Notes: generated by a model from the letters alone, not told the origin. DNA of 64,000 nt from Verrucomicrobiota bacterium (GCA_947471985.1 CANIZL010000008.1:35339-99338), one strand, 5' to 3'. Numbered from the stretch's first letter, positions 53,042 through 62,241 are shown. A program made the numbers and translations.

Positions 53042-54193
53042 TCATTTGCGGGCCACAACTTGGAGCTCCCCGCACAAATCCAGCGCCTTCAACGCCTGCG
53101 CGGTGGCAATGTAGGTGATGTAATGGTAGTTCCCCCGGTAGAGCGAATGCATCCACCAGCGCCCGCTCTCGCGTTGCTCCCGCTTCAGCCAGGCCAGACC
53201 GCGCTGGATGCGCGCGTCCGCCACCGGGACGTGGCTCTGCCGCAGCAGCACAACGGCCAGCGCGGTCATATAGGCGTCGCTCTCCGGCTGGGCGGCATCG
53301 GGCAGGTGGTTGATGAGGTTCAGCACGGTCGGGCTCATTTCGAAATGCCAGTCCTTCACCGGCGACATGTCACGCGTACTCCAGCCGCCGTCGGCATGTT
53401 GCTTGGAGGCCAGCAGGGCCAGCGCCGCTTCCCGGTCCGCTCGCGGCACCAACTCGGGGAAGTAGTACGCCAGCTGGAGTTTCAGGACGCGGTCGAAGTC
53501 GTTGCTCGGGGCGGCGGTCTTGAGCCAGGCCTTCAACTTCGCCACCCGCGCCAGAAGCGTCTGGTCCTTGAGCGTACCCAGCCAGCCGGGCGCAGCGGTG
53601 ATGGCGCGCGCCGCCTGGAGGCTCAACTCGAAGTCGGTGGTGATGTGCGGGATTTCGACCTCGCCATGGCTCACGAAGGCGCCGCTCGCGGACTGCTGCT
53701 CGAAGAGATCGCGCAGCGCGCGCTCGGTCGGCTCGGTGAGCTTGCCGTTGATGTGCCGATCCCACTCGGCCAGACCGAGGCTGCGCCAGACGCTATAAAA
53801 GGTGTTGGGATAGTGCTTGTGACCGCGCGTTTCCGTCTCGGTGACCGCCTTGACCTCCTTGGGAACACTTTTCACGAAATCCTCGTGCACCTCCGCGCTG
53901 GGCGGGCCGAACTGCTTCGTCCAGGCCGTGCGCTCAGTCAGGTAGGGTCCGGTAGTGTGGCAGTTCACGCAGGACATCTCGCGCACCCAGCTCACGGCGC
54001 CGTTTTCCAGATACTTGGCGGCGGCATTGATTGATTCCGGGCCGAACACCTTCACGCGCGGCTCGTCCGCCGTGGGTAGGCTCACCCGGATGTCCCCCGA
54101 CTGGTATTGGAACGTGGGCTTGGGCTTGTCGGCGGCGTGACCCACCGCTGAAAGGGCGGAGAGGACGAGGACGGCGATGAGTCGGCAGTGCAT
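53042..54193 (-). CDS. Exported toroid protein with a c-type haem motif
   Basis: From the ATG at 54193 the protein has 383 residues and a signal peptide (MHCRLIAVLVLSALSAVGHA). A single haem-binding CVNCH (C75, C78, H79) is followed by an all-helical region with prenyltransferase/squalene-cyclase-like repeats: LALLASKQHADGGWS and RGLAWLKREQRESGRWW. The ends of these repeats have the QW-type pattern of the alpha-alpha toroid fold. It lacks a terpene-cyclase DxDD motif, so cyclase activity is not supported. The role may be an exported haem protein using the toroid for protein or polysaccharide binding. Neighbours give no hint. Confidence 0.75.
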   Translation of the reverse strand: MHCRLIAVLVLSALSAVGHAADKPKPTFQYQSGDIRVSLPTADEPRVKVFGPESINAAAKYLENGAVSWVREMSCVNCHTTGPYLTERTAWTKQFGPPSAEVHEDFVKSVPKEVKAVTETETRGHKHYPNTFYSVWRSLGLAEWDRHINGKLTEPTERALRDLFEQQSASGAFVSHGEVEIPHITTDFELSLQAARAITAAPGWLGTLKDQTLLARVAKLKAWLKTAAPSNDFDRVLKLQLAYYFPELVPRADREAALALLASKQHADGGWSTRDMSPVKDWHFEMSPTVLNLINHLPDAAQPESDAYMTALAVVLLRQSHVPVADARIQRGLAWLKREQRESGRWWMHSLYRGNYHYITYIATAQALKALDLCGELQVVARK

Positions 54194-54276
54194 GGTGATG
54201 AAGAGTGGCGAATGACGCATAACAAAGGCCCAATGACGAAAGAATAACCGAACTCCAATGACGAATGCCGCGAGGC

Positions 54277-54594
54277 CTATCGGTCACCTTCGTTGAATCG
54301 CGGTACAGATAAATTGGATTTTCTTCGTTGAACGCCCCCGATCAACTTTGCCGGGAACCGCCCCTGAAAGACATGTCCAGACAACCGGTGCGCCCCGTTC
54401 CAGCGCGTACCGCAACTGACCTCGAGCCGGTGAAGGGCCTGCCTGCGATTCGGCTCGGGCGTCTGCAGCAATAGGTGGTAGTGAGTGTCCATCCGCACGA
54501 AGGCGGGAACTTCGATGCCCAATCGTTCCGGAGCGGTAGCGGAAATGAACTTTTTCACCCCAACCACTGGCTGGTTTTGACCGCCCGCTGACAC
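54277..54594 (-). pseudogene. Y1 transposase remnant
   Basis: The frame keeps the core of an IS200/RAYT-like transposase: MDTHYHLLLQTPEPN (HUH motif H-Y-H), then an arginine-rich helix and GHVFQGRFPAKLI. The N-terminal strand pair and the final third are missing or out of frame, and the sequence between is diverged. It is an old, inactive copy. A related fragment begins at the right edge of the window (63969-64000). Confidence 0.7.
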
Positions 54595-54759
54595 TCAAAG
54601 GTCTGGCCCTGATGCCATCGAGACCCTTCGACCAGGATCCTATTGTCAACTGCGTGGATCTGACCCCGTTGCCTTTGGGATCCCGCCGTTCCGGTACGAC
54701 TCCTCAGCCGCCATCAGAAGCTCGGAATTGGTACAGTTGCGACCCAGTCCACGATTATA

Positions 54760-55857
54760 TTACGGCGGAAATAGAAATTTCTCCTGCGGGTACTGAACAT
54801 GGGGAACCAGTTTAACAAAGAACTCATCCCCTAAATCCCAAGGGAATGAAACCTCATCAACAACTTTCAAGCCGAATCGACCGATGGTTAATTGCCACTC
54901 AAAACCATAATCCATAACAACGGCGACCGCGAGAGCATAGCCGTAGGGTTCTGGGCGGGTATATCGGTTGACCGTTCCGTCATCAAAATGGCGGGAATAA
55001 AATCCGCTTTTCAAATTGCCGACCGCCAATTCATATTTAAGACAGAGTTCCGGTGGCACATGGATTACTGGATATAATTTAGTATCCCCGGGGTACCGAC
55101 GCATGGAAATCGAAATTTTGCGCTCCGGCAGAATGGGGCGCCCGCTAATTTTCTCGTCATCCTCATTCAGTTCAACCCAGGGACCGAACACCAATCGTTC
55201 GGTGGGAATCAAAGCCCTATTGGCCCAGCCATGAATTATTATCCCATCGGTTGGACCACCGTAACCGTAGTACAATTGCCGATTCAGGCGGACCCACCCG
55301 TAAACATATTCCCCATCAACAATACGTCGGTGCCAGAAGTACAATGGCACCTTCCATGAGTTGGTAAAAGCCGGACTGTTTGTGTACCGGAAATTCTGCG
55401 ATTGTGAATATCCGCCCGCGATGCAATTTGTACTATTGTAGTTCCCGCAATCTAGCACAGTTTTGCCGCTCGGGAGGTCATAATCAGATCCCAGCGTTGT
55501 CGCAATCAAGATACCGTTGGTCAAATCGTTGGTCCAACGAATCGACCCCGAGTGGTCGACCAACCTCTCGTTGTCACGCATAAGAATAACTGCCCCGGAT
55601 TCATCGGTCGCAATCTCCGTTCCCAATGATGGGACTAAATACTCACGATCACAATAATCTACAAAGCTTGGAGCGAGAACAAATAACTTCTGCACGTAGT
55701 AGTTAATGAAATGATCTGGATTTGAGCTCAGTGGAATATGCTGCCTTAAATCAGGCTCCACGACTACCAGCTCACCCGCCAATGCGGATCGCCCGAGCGT
55801 CAGCAGAAATATGATCGACGCAATTAATCGAAAACTCTCACTCCATAATGTTTTCAT
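54760..55857 (-). CDS. Secreted protein, tandem paralogue A, unknown
   Basis: The 365-residue protein has a signal peptide (helix IASIIFLLTLGRSALA). The mature part begins ELVVVEPDLRQHIPLSSNPD and is beta-rich and Tyr/Trp-rich. A central block GWVRLNRQLYYGYGGPTDGI and RLVFGPWVELNEDDEKISG, and the final HVQYPQEKFLFPP, are shared with the paralogue at 56205-57302. I do not recognise the family. Both genes begin MKTL, suggesting shared 5' ends as well. Confidence 0.8.
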   Translation of the reverse strand: MKTLWSESFRLIASIIFLLTLGRSALAGELVVVEPDLRQHIPLSSNPDHFINYYVQKLFVLAPSFVDYCDREYLVPSLGTEIATDESGAVILMRDNERLVDHSGSIRWTNDLTNGILIATTLGSDYDLPSGKTVLDCGNYNSTNCIAGGYSQSQNFRYTNSPAFTNSWKVPLYFWHRRIVDGEYVYGWVRLNRQLYYGYGGPTDGIIIHGWANRALIPTERLVFGPWVELNEDDEKISGRPILPERKISISMRRYPGDTKLYPVIHVPPELCLKYELAVGNLKSGFYSRHFDDGTVNRYTRPEPYGYALAVAVVMDYGFEWQLTIGRFGLKVVDEVSFPWDLGDEFFVKLVPHVQYPQEKFLFPP

Positions 55858-55877
55858 AATCACCCTATTCCGCAAGC

Positions 55878-56192
55878 CTACAACTCTCCGGCGCCACCCG
55901 AACGGGGAATAATTAGGGCATATTCGTTAGGTTGACCATACCGACTTCCCGTCGCCAGGATTGCCCCGTTTTTATTAATCGCCAGGGCCTCAGTGAACAC
56001 CCAGCCGCCAATGCCGAGAGGATTGGAATCACGACGCAAGCGGTCGATGAGTCCCAGGCGGACTTTAAACTCACCCCTCGTGTCGCTGTTGCTATTTCGA
56101 AAATTGAAGTCATAAACTAGCTTGGAAGCCAAAGCTGCGGGACGACTCCTCAGCCACCTACCGGGCCCGGAAGGGGTACAATTGCAACGCAA
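55878..56192 (-). pseudogene. C-terminal fragment of an exported protein, copy A
   Basis: A 104-residue frame whose last 65 residues (VRLGLIDRLRRDSNPLGIGG, ALAINKNGAILATGSRYGQ, ALIIPRSGGAGEL) match the end of the fragment at 57323-57980. The N-terminal 35 residues are unrelated and Arg/Pro-rich. The ALAIN-x-[NS]-G-x-I-x-A-x-G pattern is like the HAF-type repeat of exported proteins. Likely the broken tail of a larger gene carried along by the duplication. Confidence 0.55.
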
Positions 56193-56204
56193 GCCACGAT
56201 CATA

Positions 56205-57302
56205 TTACGGTGGAAGCAGAAATTTCTCCTGCGGATATTGAACATGTGGAATCAGTCTAACAAAAAACTCATTATCGTTCATTAGAAACCAAACTTCATC
56301 GGTCACCTTCAAATCAAACCTGCCCAACGTCAGGGGCCACTCGAAGGGATAATCCGTGTCAACCGCAACAGCCAGGGCATAGCTATAAGGCTCGGACCGG
56401 GTGTATCGATTGCGATCCGGTGTACCGTTATCAAAGTGGCGGGAGGCGAAACCATACTTAAGATTCCCAACGGCCAGTTCATATTTCAAACACAACTCCG
56501 GCGGCACTTGAACCATCACCAACGGTGGGCTATTGGTCGTTCCACGCTGGACTCTTACCGACATCTTACGTTCGGGCAGGATTGGACGGCCACTTACCTT
56601 TTCGTCGCCTTCCTTGAGCTCGACCCACGGACCAAAAACCAGACGCTCAATGGGACTCAAAGCCGTGTCCGTCGATCCATGTATGGAAATACCGTCGATA
56701 GGGCCACCATAGCCATAATAGAGTTGCCGATTCAGGCAAATCCAACCGTATAAATACCCTCCATTGGCAGGGTGGCGGTACCAAACAAATAACGGAGTCT
56801 TCCAATCGTTTGTAAATGCAGCATTCCCTGTGTAACGGTAGGTTTGCAAATCCAGGTACCCGTAGAGACAATTGGTGTTGTCGTAGTGCTTACAGTCGAA
56901 AAGAGTGCGTCCGGTGGAAGTATAATCGCGAGACACAATCATGGTCGCGATAAGGTTCCCTTTGTTGGTATCATTCAACCACCTAATTGATCTAATGTAA
57001 TCATTTAATCTATCGTCACTGCGCATGAGTATAACTGTTCCGGTATCGTCTGTTGCGACTTCAATCCCAGGGGACGGAACTAAATACTCTCGAGCACTAT
57101 TGGTTGTGTAGTCCGGATTGGGAATTCCAGATAGTTGGAGATAATAGTTAACAAATAATTCAGGCCCAGCGTTAAGTGGGATGTGTTGCAGCAAAACCGG
57201 ATTCAAGACAACTAAAGATTGGCTCAGAACCTTCTGCCCGACACATTGAAGCAAATGGACTGCGAGAATCCATCGAGCAATCCGCAACAATAGTGTTTTC
57301 AT
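56205..57302 (-). CDS. Secreted protein, tandem paralogue B, unknown
   Basis: The 365-residue paralogue of the 54760-55857 product has the same layout: signal peptide (WILAVHLLQCVGQKVLS), start of mature part SLVVLNPVLLQHIPLNAGPE, central GWICLNRQLYYGYGGPIDGI and FGPWVELKEGDEKVSGRPIL, and the ending HVQYPQEKFLLPP. The two are most alike in the central and final blocks. Function unknown. It ends 12 bp before the fragment at 56192. Confidence 0.82.
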   Translation of the reverse strand: MKTLLLRIARWILAVHLLQCVGQKVLSQSLVVLNPVLLQHIPLNAGPELFVNYYLQLSGIPNPDYTTNSAREYLVPSPGIEVATDDTGTVILMRSDDRLNDYIRSIRWLNDTNKGNLIATMIVSRDYTSTGRTLFDCKHYDNTNCLYGYLDLQTYRYTGNAAFTNDWKTPLFVWYRHPANGGYLYGWICLNRQLYYGYGGPIDGISIHGSTDTALSPIERLVFGPWVELKEGDEKVSGRPILPERKMSVRVQRGTTNSPPLVMVQVPPELCLKYELAVGNLKYGFASRHFDNGTPDRNRYTRSEPYSYALAVAVDTDYPFEWPLTLGRFDLKVTDEVWFLMNDNEFFVRLIPHVQYPQEKFLLPP

Positions 57303-57322
57303 AATGAGTTAATTGGCTCAGG

Positions 57323-57980
57323 TTATAGATCGCCTGCGCCACCACCCCGGGGGATAATCAGGGCGTACCTGCCTGACTGTCCGTAGCGGCTTCCCGTGGC
57401 CAGGATCGCGCCACTCTTATTGATCGCCAGGGCATCCGTGAACACCCAGCCACCAATTCCAATTGGATTGGAATCCCGATGAAGGCGATCGATCAGCCGC
57501 AGCCGAACTCCAAGTTGCCCCGTCGTGTCGCTGTGCGAATAGCCGAAATTGTAGTTGGCCACCAGACCGGACCCGTTCGGCTGGACCAGCCACCAGGCCG
57601 CCTCCCGAAGCAAAGACGTGGCGCCGTGCCAATTGGAACCGAGGGCAACACCGTAGCCTAACTGCCGTGCCGGCAACGTGGCCTTGATGTAGTGTTGCCT
57701 GGCCCGGTTGAAATAGACCTGATGTTCACCGCCGTGAGCGAACTCCGGTGGCAGGCGACTGCCGAGTTTCCGGTTTTCTTCGGCCCACCTAACGAGACGC
57801 CCCTGCTCTGCTTCAACACGTCCTCTGCGAGCCGGGTGAGAGGCATCGTGGTTTGAAGCTGGCGCACCGCCTCCACGCGTGAAGTCTGCGGCTGATTCAA
57901 GCGTCCTTCGAGCGTCGGCCATGGCTTTCCTGATGCTGGTTTTTGCGGTTGCACTAGCACCGTCAGGATAGCACTAAACG
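57323..57980 (-). pseudogene. Chimeric broken gene upstream of paralogue B
   Basis: The C-terminal half (GLVANYNFGYSHSDTTGQ to GAGDL) is the copy-B tail fragment. The preceding segment (LVRWAEENRKLGSRLPPEF, then GGEHQVYF and KATLPARQLGYGVALGSNWH) resembles another family, possibly the putative polyvalent protein-kinase-like domain seen in mobile genes. Its own N-terminal part continues in a different frame (EAVRQLQTTMPLTRLAEDVL), with a one-base shift at about 57800-57815. So two unrelated tails were joined by rearrangement and at least one frameshift occurred. Confidence 0.5.
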
Positions 57981-58212
57981 CGCTCCATACCATGACGGTT
58001 TTGGCCCAATGGCAAAGCAATCTGGGCTGAAAATGGCCGATGGGAAACCAGCATCTGCGACCCGAATCGGCTGGATCGAGCTCGCGCTTTGAAGGCCCGT
58101 TCCCAATTCTCATGGCCTCCAGAAGATCAAGACGAGTGCCGGCCAGGTTCGCATAATTCATTCAAGTATGCCCGCCTTCCGGCACCAACGGCGGATGGAC
58201 GAATTTAAGGGA

Positions 58213-59013
58213 TCATTTCGTCGATGTCGGCTTATTGCGGTCACTGATGGATTGCTCGATGAGCGTGGCGACGCCGCGGGGATCCTCCTGCTGGGCCACG
58301 TGCCCGCCGGTAAAGGTGCGGATGGTCCATCCGCGGGCCGCGGCGTGTTGCCAGCTCTGGTCGGTCCGGGCGCGTTCCTCGGCCGATTTGTCCTTCGGCA
58401 CGAACGCGACGTAGGTGACGTTCAGCGCCTTGGCCGCGGGGTTCTTGTACGAGACCGGCTGATTGAAACACTGAATGGATTGCCGGACGTTGTGCGGCGG
58501 CTTGGCGTCCGCCTTGACCCAAGGAACCTGCATGAAGCCATCTGCGAAGCGGGTCGGATCCGCCGGGCCCTTGCTGCCGAAGTGATCCCAAAGCGACATG
58601 CCATCGTCGGGGACGGCAGCATCGAGGAAGACGACGTGCTTGATGCGGTCGGGCACGCGGTCCATGACGCCCGTGATGACCATGCCGCCGTAGCTATGGC
58701 CGGTGAGCACGACCTCGTGCAGGTCCTCGAAGAGAATCAGGTTCACCACGTCGCTGATGTGCGTCTGGAGATCCACGTTGGTGCTGTTGAGGTGCATCCG
58801 CTCTCCGAGCCCGGTGAGCGTGGCGCGATAGACGGTGTGGCCGTCGTCCGTCAGAAACTTGCCGGTGCGCTTCCATTCCCAACCGCCGGCGGTGGCGCCG
58901 TGGACCAGGACGAAGGTTTCCTTTTCGGCAGCGCGCGCGGCGCCGGTCGCAAACGACAGGAGCAGGGTGAAGTGGGCCAGCAGGACCACGAGGCGGAAGG
59001 GATGGGTTTTCAT
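58213..59013 (-). CDS. Exported alpha/beta hydrolase
   Basis: The 266-residue protein has a signal peptide (to about residue 29). The fold signature includes FVLVHGATAGGWEWKRTG, the nucleophile elbow GHSYGG (S107), an acid in the FLDAAVPDDG region and a late His in TGGHVAQQEDP. It resembles MeSA/hydroxynitrile-lyase-like and salicylate-esterase-like hydrolases. It is the last gene of the hemicellulose-locus group; its substrate may be an ester of plant material, but that is inference from location. Confidence 0.88.
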   Translation of the reverse strand: MKTHPFRLVVLLAHFTLLLSFATGAARAAEKETFVLVHGATAGGWEWKRTGKFLTDDGHTVYRATLTGLGERMHLNSTNVDLQTHISDVVNLILFEDLHEVVLTGHSYGGMVITGVMDRVPDRIKHVVFLDAAVPDDGMSLWDHFGSKGPADPTRFADGFMQVPWVKADAKPPHNVRQSIQCFNQPVSYKNPAAKALNVTYVAFVPKDKSAEERARTDQSWQHAAARGWTIRTFTGGHVAQQEDPRGVATLIEQSISDRNKPTSTK

Positions 59014-59044
59014 GGGGAGTTTTCGGGCGTCGGGGACTTCGGAT

Positions 59045-59995
59045 TCATTGATCCTCGGGAAACATGATTTGCGCCGTCTGCCAGAGATAGCGCCGCCAGT
59101 TCAGCCATTCGTGCCCGTGGGAGCTAAGGACGGAAAATGTGCGGATTCCATGGTCATTAAACACCGCCATGGTGCGCATACTATTCAGGTAGGCAATGTC
59201 GGTCTCGCCCACGCCAAAGTAGATCGGCATGCGGAAACGGGCGTTGATGTTGGTCTGGCTCAGGAGCGCGCCGATGTTCTCCTTGAACACCGGCAGTTGA
59301 TCCGGCCAGTACCCGGAGCTGAAGACGTAGAGTTCACCAAAGGTCTCAAGATGGGTGAGCCCGGTGTTGAGCGTCACGAATCCGCCCATGGAAAGACCGG
59401 CGACCGCCCGGCTCTCCCGATTGGTGCGCGTGCGATAATGCCCGTCCACGTACGGCAGGATGTCGCGCAGGTATTCCTGCGTGCAGGCGTCATCCTCACC
59501 GGGTTTGGGCGGCTTGCCCGAAACCACCCGTGCGGTGTTCGGCATGGCCACGATCATCGGCCGGGCCTTCCCGGCGGCGATGAGGTTGTCGAGGATGCAC
59601 TGGGTGAAACCCTTGGCCGTCCAGTGGCTGTCATCCTCCCCGCCACCATGATTGAGGTAAAGGACCGGGTACCGCCGTTCCGCCTCGGTCCCATAGCCGG
59701 GGGGCAGATAGACATGCATCCGCTTATCGGTCCCGGCCGTGGTGGGGTACTGCACCACTTCGACCCGGCCGTGCGGCACGTCATTGGTGGCGTAAAAAGC
59801 GACCTCCTTGGGCGCCGGCAAGGCCGGAAGAATGGGAACAGGATTCCGCGGCGCCGGCGGAGCGCTAAACCCGCCGCGGCGAGGTGCGGTTTTGGTGGCA
59901 GCCTTGGGGGTAGCGTTCGCCACGGGTTGAGCGACGGCCGGTAGGGCGGTCGAGATCGCCAGCAGCAGCAGGAGTCCAGTTTGCAAAGCGTTCAT
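59045..59995 (-). CDS. Exported CE1-type esterase
   Basis: The 316-residue protein has a signal peptide (helix LLLLLAISTALPAVA), an Ala/Pro linker, and a feruloyl/acetyl-xylan-esterase-like catalytic domain: KRMHVYLPPGYG, YPVLYLNHGGGEDDSHW, the nucleophile elbow AGLSMGG (S202) and a C-terminal HGHEWLNWRRYL with the probable catalytic His. CE1 enzymes release ferulic acid or acetyl groups from xylan. Its position beside GH10 and GH43 genes fits xylan side-chain removal. Confidence 0.88.
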   Translation of the reverse strand: MNALQTGLLLLLAISTALPAVAQPVANATPKAATKTAPRRGGFSAPPAPRNPVPILPALPAPKEVAFYATNDVPHGRVEVVQYPTTAGTDKRMHVYLPPGYGTEAERRYPVLYLNHGGGEDDSHWTAKGFTQCILDNLIAAGKARPMIVAMPNTARVVSGKPPKPGEDDACTQEYLRDILPYVDGHYRTRTNRESRAVAGLSMGGFVTLNTGLTHLETFGELYVFSSGYWPDQLPVFKENIGALLSQTNINARFRMPIYFGVGETDIAYLNSMRTMAVFNDHGIRTFSVLSSHGHEWLNWRRYLWQTAQIMFPEDQ

Positions 59996-60046
59996 TTGGG
60001 AGAGCGTGCGGAGCGGCGTGTCAGGGCACTGGAGCGAGCCGGATTT

Positions 60047-60742
60047 TTAGTTACCCCCCGCACTCAGGCGGACGGAATAGCCCTTGAGCGGTTGGTCACT
60101 GGCATCGAGGAAGCGGGCGCAAAAGTCGGTCGCCCCACCTCCGTTCACGACGGCGCAGCGCACGATGTTCGTACCCTTCTTAAGCGTGAGCCGTTTCGAG
60201 ACGCCGTCGTCGATGACCGTCTGGCGATCGCCGTAGATGCCGACGACCTCACTGCCATTTACCCACCACACGGAAGCGGCATTGGAGCCGATCGCGAGAC
60301 GAACGTCCTTCAGCTCCTCCGCGCAGTTCACCACGGTCACTCCCCAAAACAGCACGTTGGACGTCGGCTTTCCGAGCGAGCGGGCGAAGTGGAAAAGGTT
60401 CACGTTGTATTGGGTCGTATCCACGGCGTGCCAGGTCCGTTCGGCGCCGGCGGTGGTCACCTTGTCCCCGTCCTTCGGCAACACCGTGAACGGGTCGGGG
60501 AAGTGTTCCTTCTTCACCGATGACTGGACGGCGCCATCCGTGAGTCCCATGGCCGGAAGGGGTTCCAGGATCAGCCAGCGTCGGATGAAACCGTCGGCGT
60601 CCGGGGCACTTTCGGCGGAGGCCGGCCGCTGGAGCGTTGGCCAAGTGCCAGGCCCATCGGCCGCGCCAGCCGGTGGTTCCGCCAGCGGGAGGGCGGCGAG
60701 GAGCAGCGACGTCAGTGCGCGTTTCAGGCAGCGGATGTTCAT
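60047..60742 (-). CDS. Exported protein coupled to GH43, unknown
   Basis: The 231-residue protein has a signal peptide (helix LTSLLLAALPLA). The body reads as a carbohydrate-binding-like beta-sandwich: FIRRWLILEPLPAMGLTDG near the start, HFPDPFTVLPKDGDKV, TWHAVDTTQYNVNLFHFA and ASVWWVNGSEVVGIYGDRQ, ending with NIVRCAVVNGGGATDFCARF. Similar regions occur within large exported carbohydrate esterases of this phylum. No catalytic motif is seen. Its start overlaps the GH43 stop by ATGA, so it is translated with the arabinanase. Confidence 0.7.
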   Translation of the reverse strand: MNIRCLKRALTSLLLAALPLAEPPAGAADGPGTWPTLQRPASAESAPDADGFIRRWLILEPLPAMGLTDGAVQSSVKKEHFPDPFTVLPKDGDKVTTAGAERTWHAVDTTQYNVNLFHFARSLGKPTSNVLFWGVTVVNCAEELKDVRLAIGSNAASVWWVNGSEVVGIYGDRQTVIDDGVSKRLTLKKGTNIVRCAVVNGGGATDFCARFLDASDQPLKGYSVRLSAGGN

Positions 60743-62241
60743 GGTGCTTTCAGGATCCAATGGTGCTTGTTGCTGCCGGCATCGAATTTCGAGAGCGTCG
60801 CGAAGCTCGCCCCGACGGCCGAGAGCGCGAAGGGTTGAGGGTGACCGGGAGTGGACTTGGGCTGGAGGCGCCAGGTCCCATCGGCGAGTTGATCGATCCG
60901 CCATAATTGTTCGGGGGCGCCAGTGAACGCCGGCACAACGATCAGCTCGCCTTCGGCAGTGGCCGCCAGCGCGCGATCGGTATTGGCCACCGTGATCTTG
61001 AAGTAAGGTGAACCCAGGTAGCCCCCGGCGTTGGTCACGGCGGTGATGCTCCACTTCTGCTGGGCTTGGCAGAGGTAGGTCGCCATGCGGAGTGGGAGTT
61101 CCCCGATCGGCCAATTCGTTGAGACTTGAGCGACATCCTGATCGGGAATGGATCGGCCGGTTCCGCCGAAGAGACCACCGCCACCCCCCGGCGGCGGACC
61201 ACCGCCTGGCCCTGGGCCGGCGGGGCCACCCGGGCCCGGACCACCGCGTCGCTCACGCCGGCCGCCGACGGGCGTTCCCTCCACCGCCAGTTCCAGGACG
61301 GTGCCGGTGCGGACCGATTCGATCTGGTATGTGCCTTCCTGAAGATTGTCGCCAGCAACGGGCCAGCCGTCCTTCCAGAGCAGGGGGCGGAGGTCGAGAA
61401 CGCTCGCCCCCCCGCGGTCGAGATCCGCTTCGTAGTGACAGGAGAATTTCTCCACGCCGTCCTCGAGCTGGATGCGTCCGAAATGACCGGGTCCGATCAC
61501 CCGCCCCCGGGAGCCGGCGAACAACTTGCCTCCGCCCCGAATCATCTCGACTCCCTCGTGGTCGAGATACGGTCCCGTGACCTTCCTCGATCTCCCCATG
61601 CGGAGGTTGTAGCCGGAGTCAGCGCCGCGACAGCAACTGCCATGCGTCGCCAGCAGGTAATACCATCCGCCTTCCTGGATCAGGATGGGCGCCTCGCAGT
61701 TGATGGCGAGGTTCACCGGTGTCGCGTTGGGGTCCTGGCGCAGGCCTGATTTCGGATCGAGCTCCAACAAACGGATGAAGCCGAAGTAAGAGCCGTAAAC
61801 CATCCACAACTTGCCGTCGGTTGGGTCCAGCATCAGTCCCGGATCGATGGCATTGCAATCCTCGACCCCGTCCGACGACGCCACCACGCCAGCCTCCTCC
61901 CACTTGCCGTCGGGTGAATTGGTGTCGAGCGACCGGGTCCAGACCAGGTTGATGTCCGCCCGCGGCTGGGCCCCGACATTGCGGGCCACATACATGAGGT
62001 AGCGGTCGCCCACGTGAATAATATCCGGCGCCATGCCCCGACGCGGCGGCGTCGCCCCACGCCCCCAGGTCCAACCATCCTCGGAGACCAGGCAGGTGCC
62101 GCCGGTACCGTACGTGTAGAACCGGCCATCGCACCGGACGAGCGTGGACGGGTCGTGAATGCGAAATTCCCCGTCGAGCGCCATGGCCCGGGTGAGCAGC
62201 GCCAGCATCAGGCTGAAACCGGCTAAAAATCTTCGGTTCAT
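60739..62241 (-). CDS. Exported GH43 arabinan endo-1,5-alpha-L-arabinanase-like enzyme
   Basis: The 500-residue protein has a signal peptide (to about residue 21). The five-bladed GH43 domain shows the catalytic set in order: general base D30 in RIHDPSTL, the pKa-modulating Asp in AIDPGLMLD, and the acid Glu in NCEAPILI; YGSYFGFIRLLELD and CCRGADSGYNLRMGRS are arabinanase-like. A Gly/Pro-rich linker (about residues 340-370) joins a C-terminal beta-trefoil-like domain (LCQAQQKWSI through LWRID). It should cleave arabinan or arabinoxylan outside the cell. Confidence 0.9.
   Translation of the reverse strand: MNRRFLAGFSLMLALLTRAMALDGEFRIHDPSTLVRCDGRFYTYGTGGTCLVSEDGWTWGRGATPPRRGMAPDIIHVGDRYLMYVARNVGAQPRADINLVWTRSLDTNSPDGKWEEAGVVASSDGVEDCNAIDPGLMLDPTDGKLWMVYGSYFGFIRLLELDPKSGLRQDPNATPVNLAINCEAPILIQEGGWYYLLATHGSCCRGADSGYNLRMGRSRKVTGPYLDHEGVEMIRGGGKLFAGSRGRVIGPGHFGRIQLEDGVEKFSCHYEADLDRGGASVLDLRPLLWKDGWPVAGDNLQEGTYQIESVRTGTVLELAVEGTPVGGRRERRGGPGPGGPAGPGPGGGPPPGGGGGLFGGTGRSIPDQDVAQVSTNWPIGELPLRMATYLCQAQQKWSITAVTNAGGYLGSPYFKITVANTDRALAATAEGELIVVPAFTGAPEQLWRIDQLADGTWRLQPKSTPGHPQPFALSAVGASFATLSKFDAGSNKHHWILKAP

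Larger units (their letters stand above)
54696..57590. repeat. Tandem duplication of a 1.45-kb two-part module
   Basis: Two tandem copies, about 54696-56141 and 56142-57590, each contain a secreted-protein gene and a short upstream fragment on the minus strand. Shared landmarks: an identical ACGACTCCTCAGCC at 54696 and 56142, near-identical CACGAT-T/C-ATATTACGG text at 54751 and 56197, and the same 20-bp gap between fragment stop and gene start in both copies. The 54696-54759 piece is homologous to the beginning of a further fragment, hence a truncated third unit. Protein copies are moderately diverged, so the event is not recent. Confidence 0.8.

Noticed and set aside
52752..53058. Repetitive frames with Trp-Arg-Asp-Gly-Glu-Met repeats
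   Set aside because: They arise from the 8-bp minisatellite, which yields a 24-bp coding period in any frame; no leader or conserved flank.
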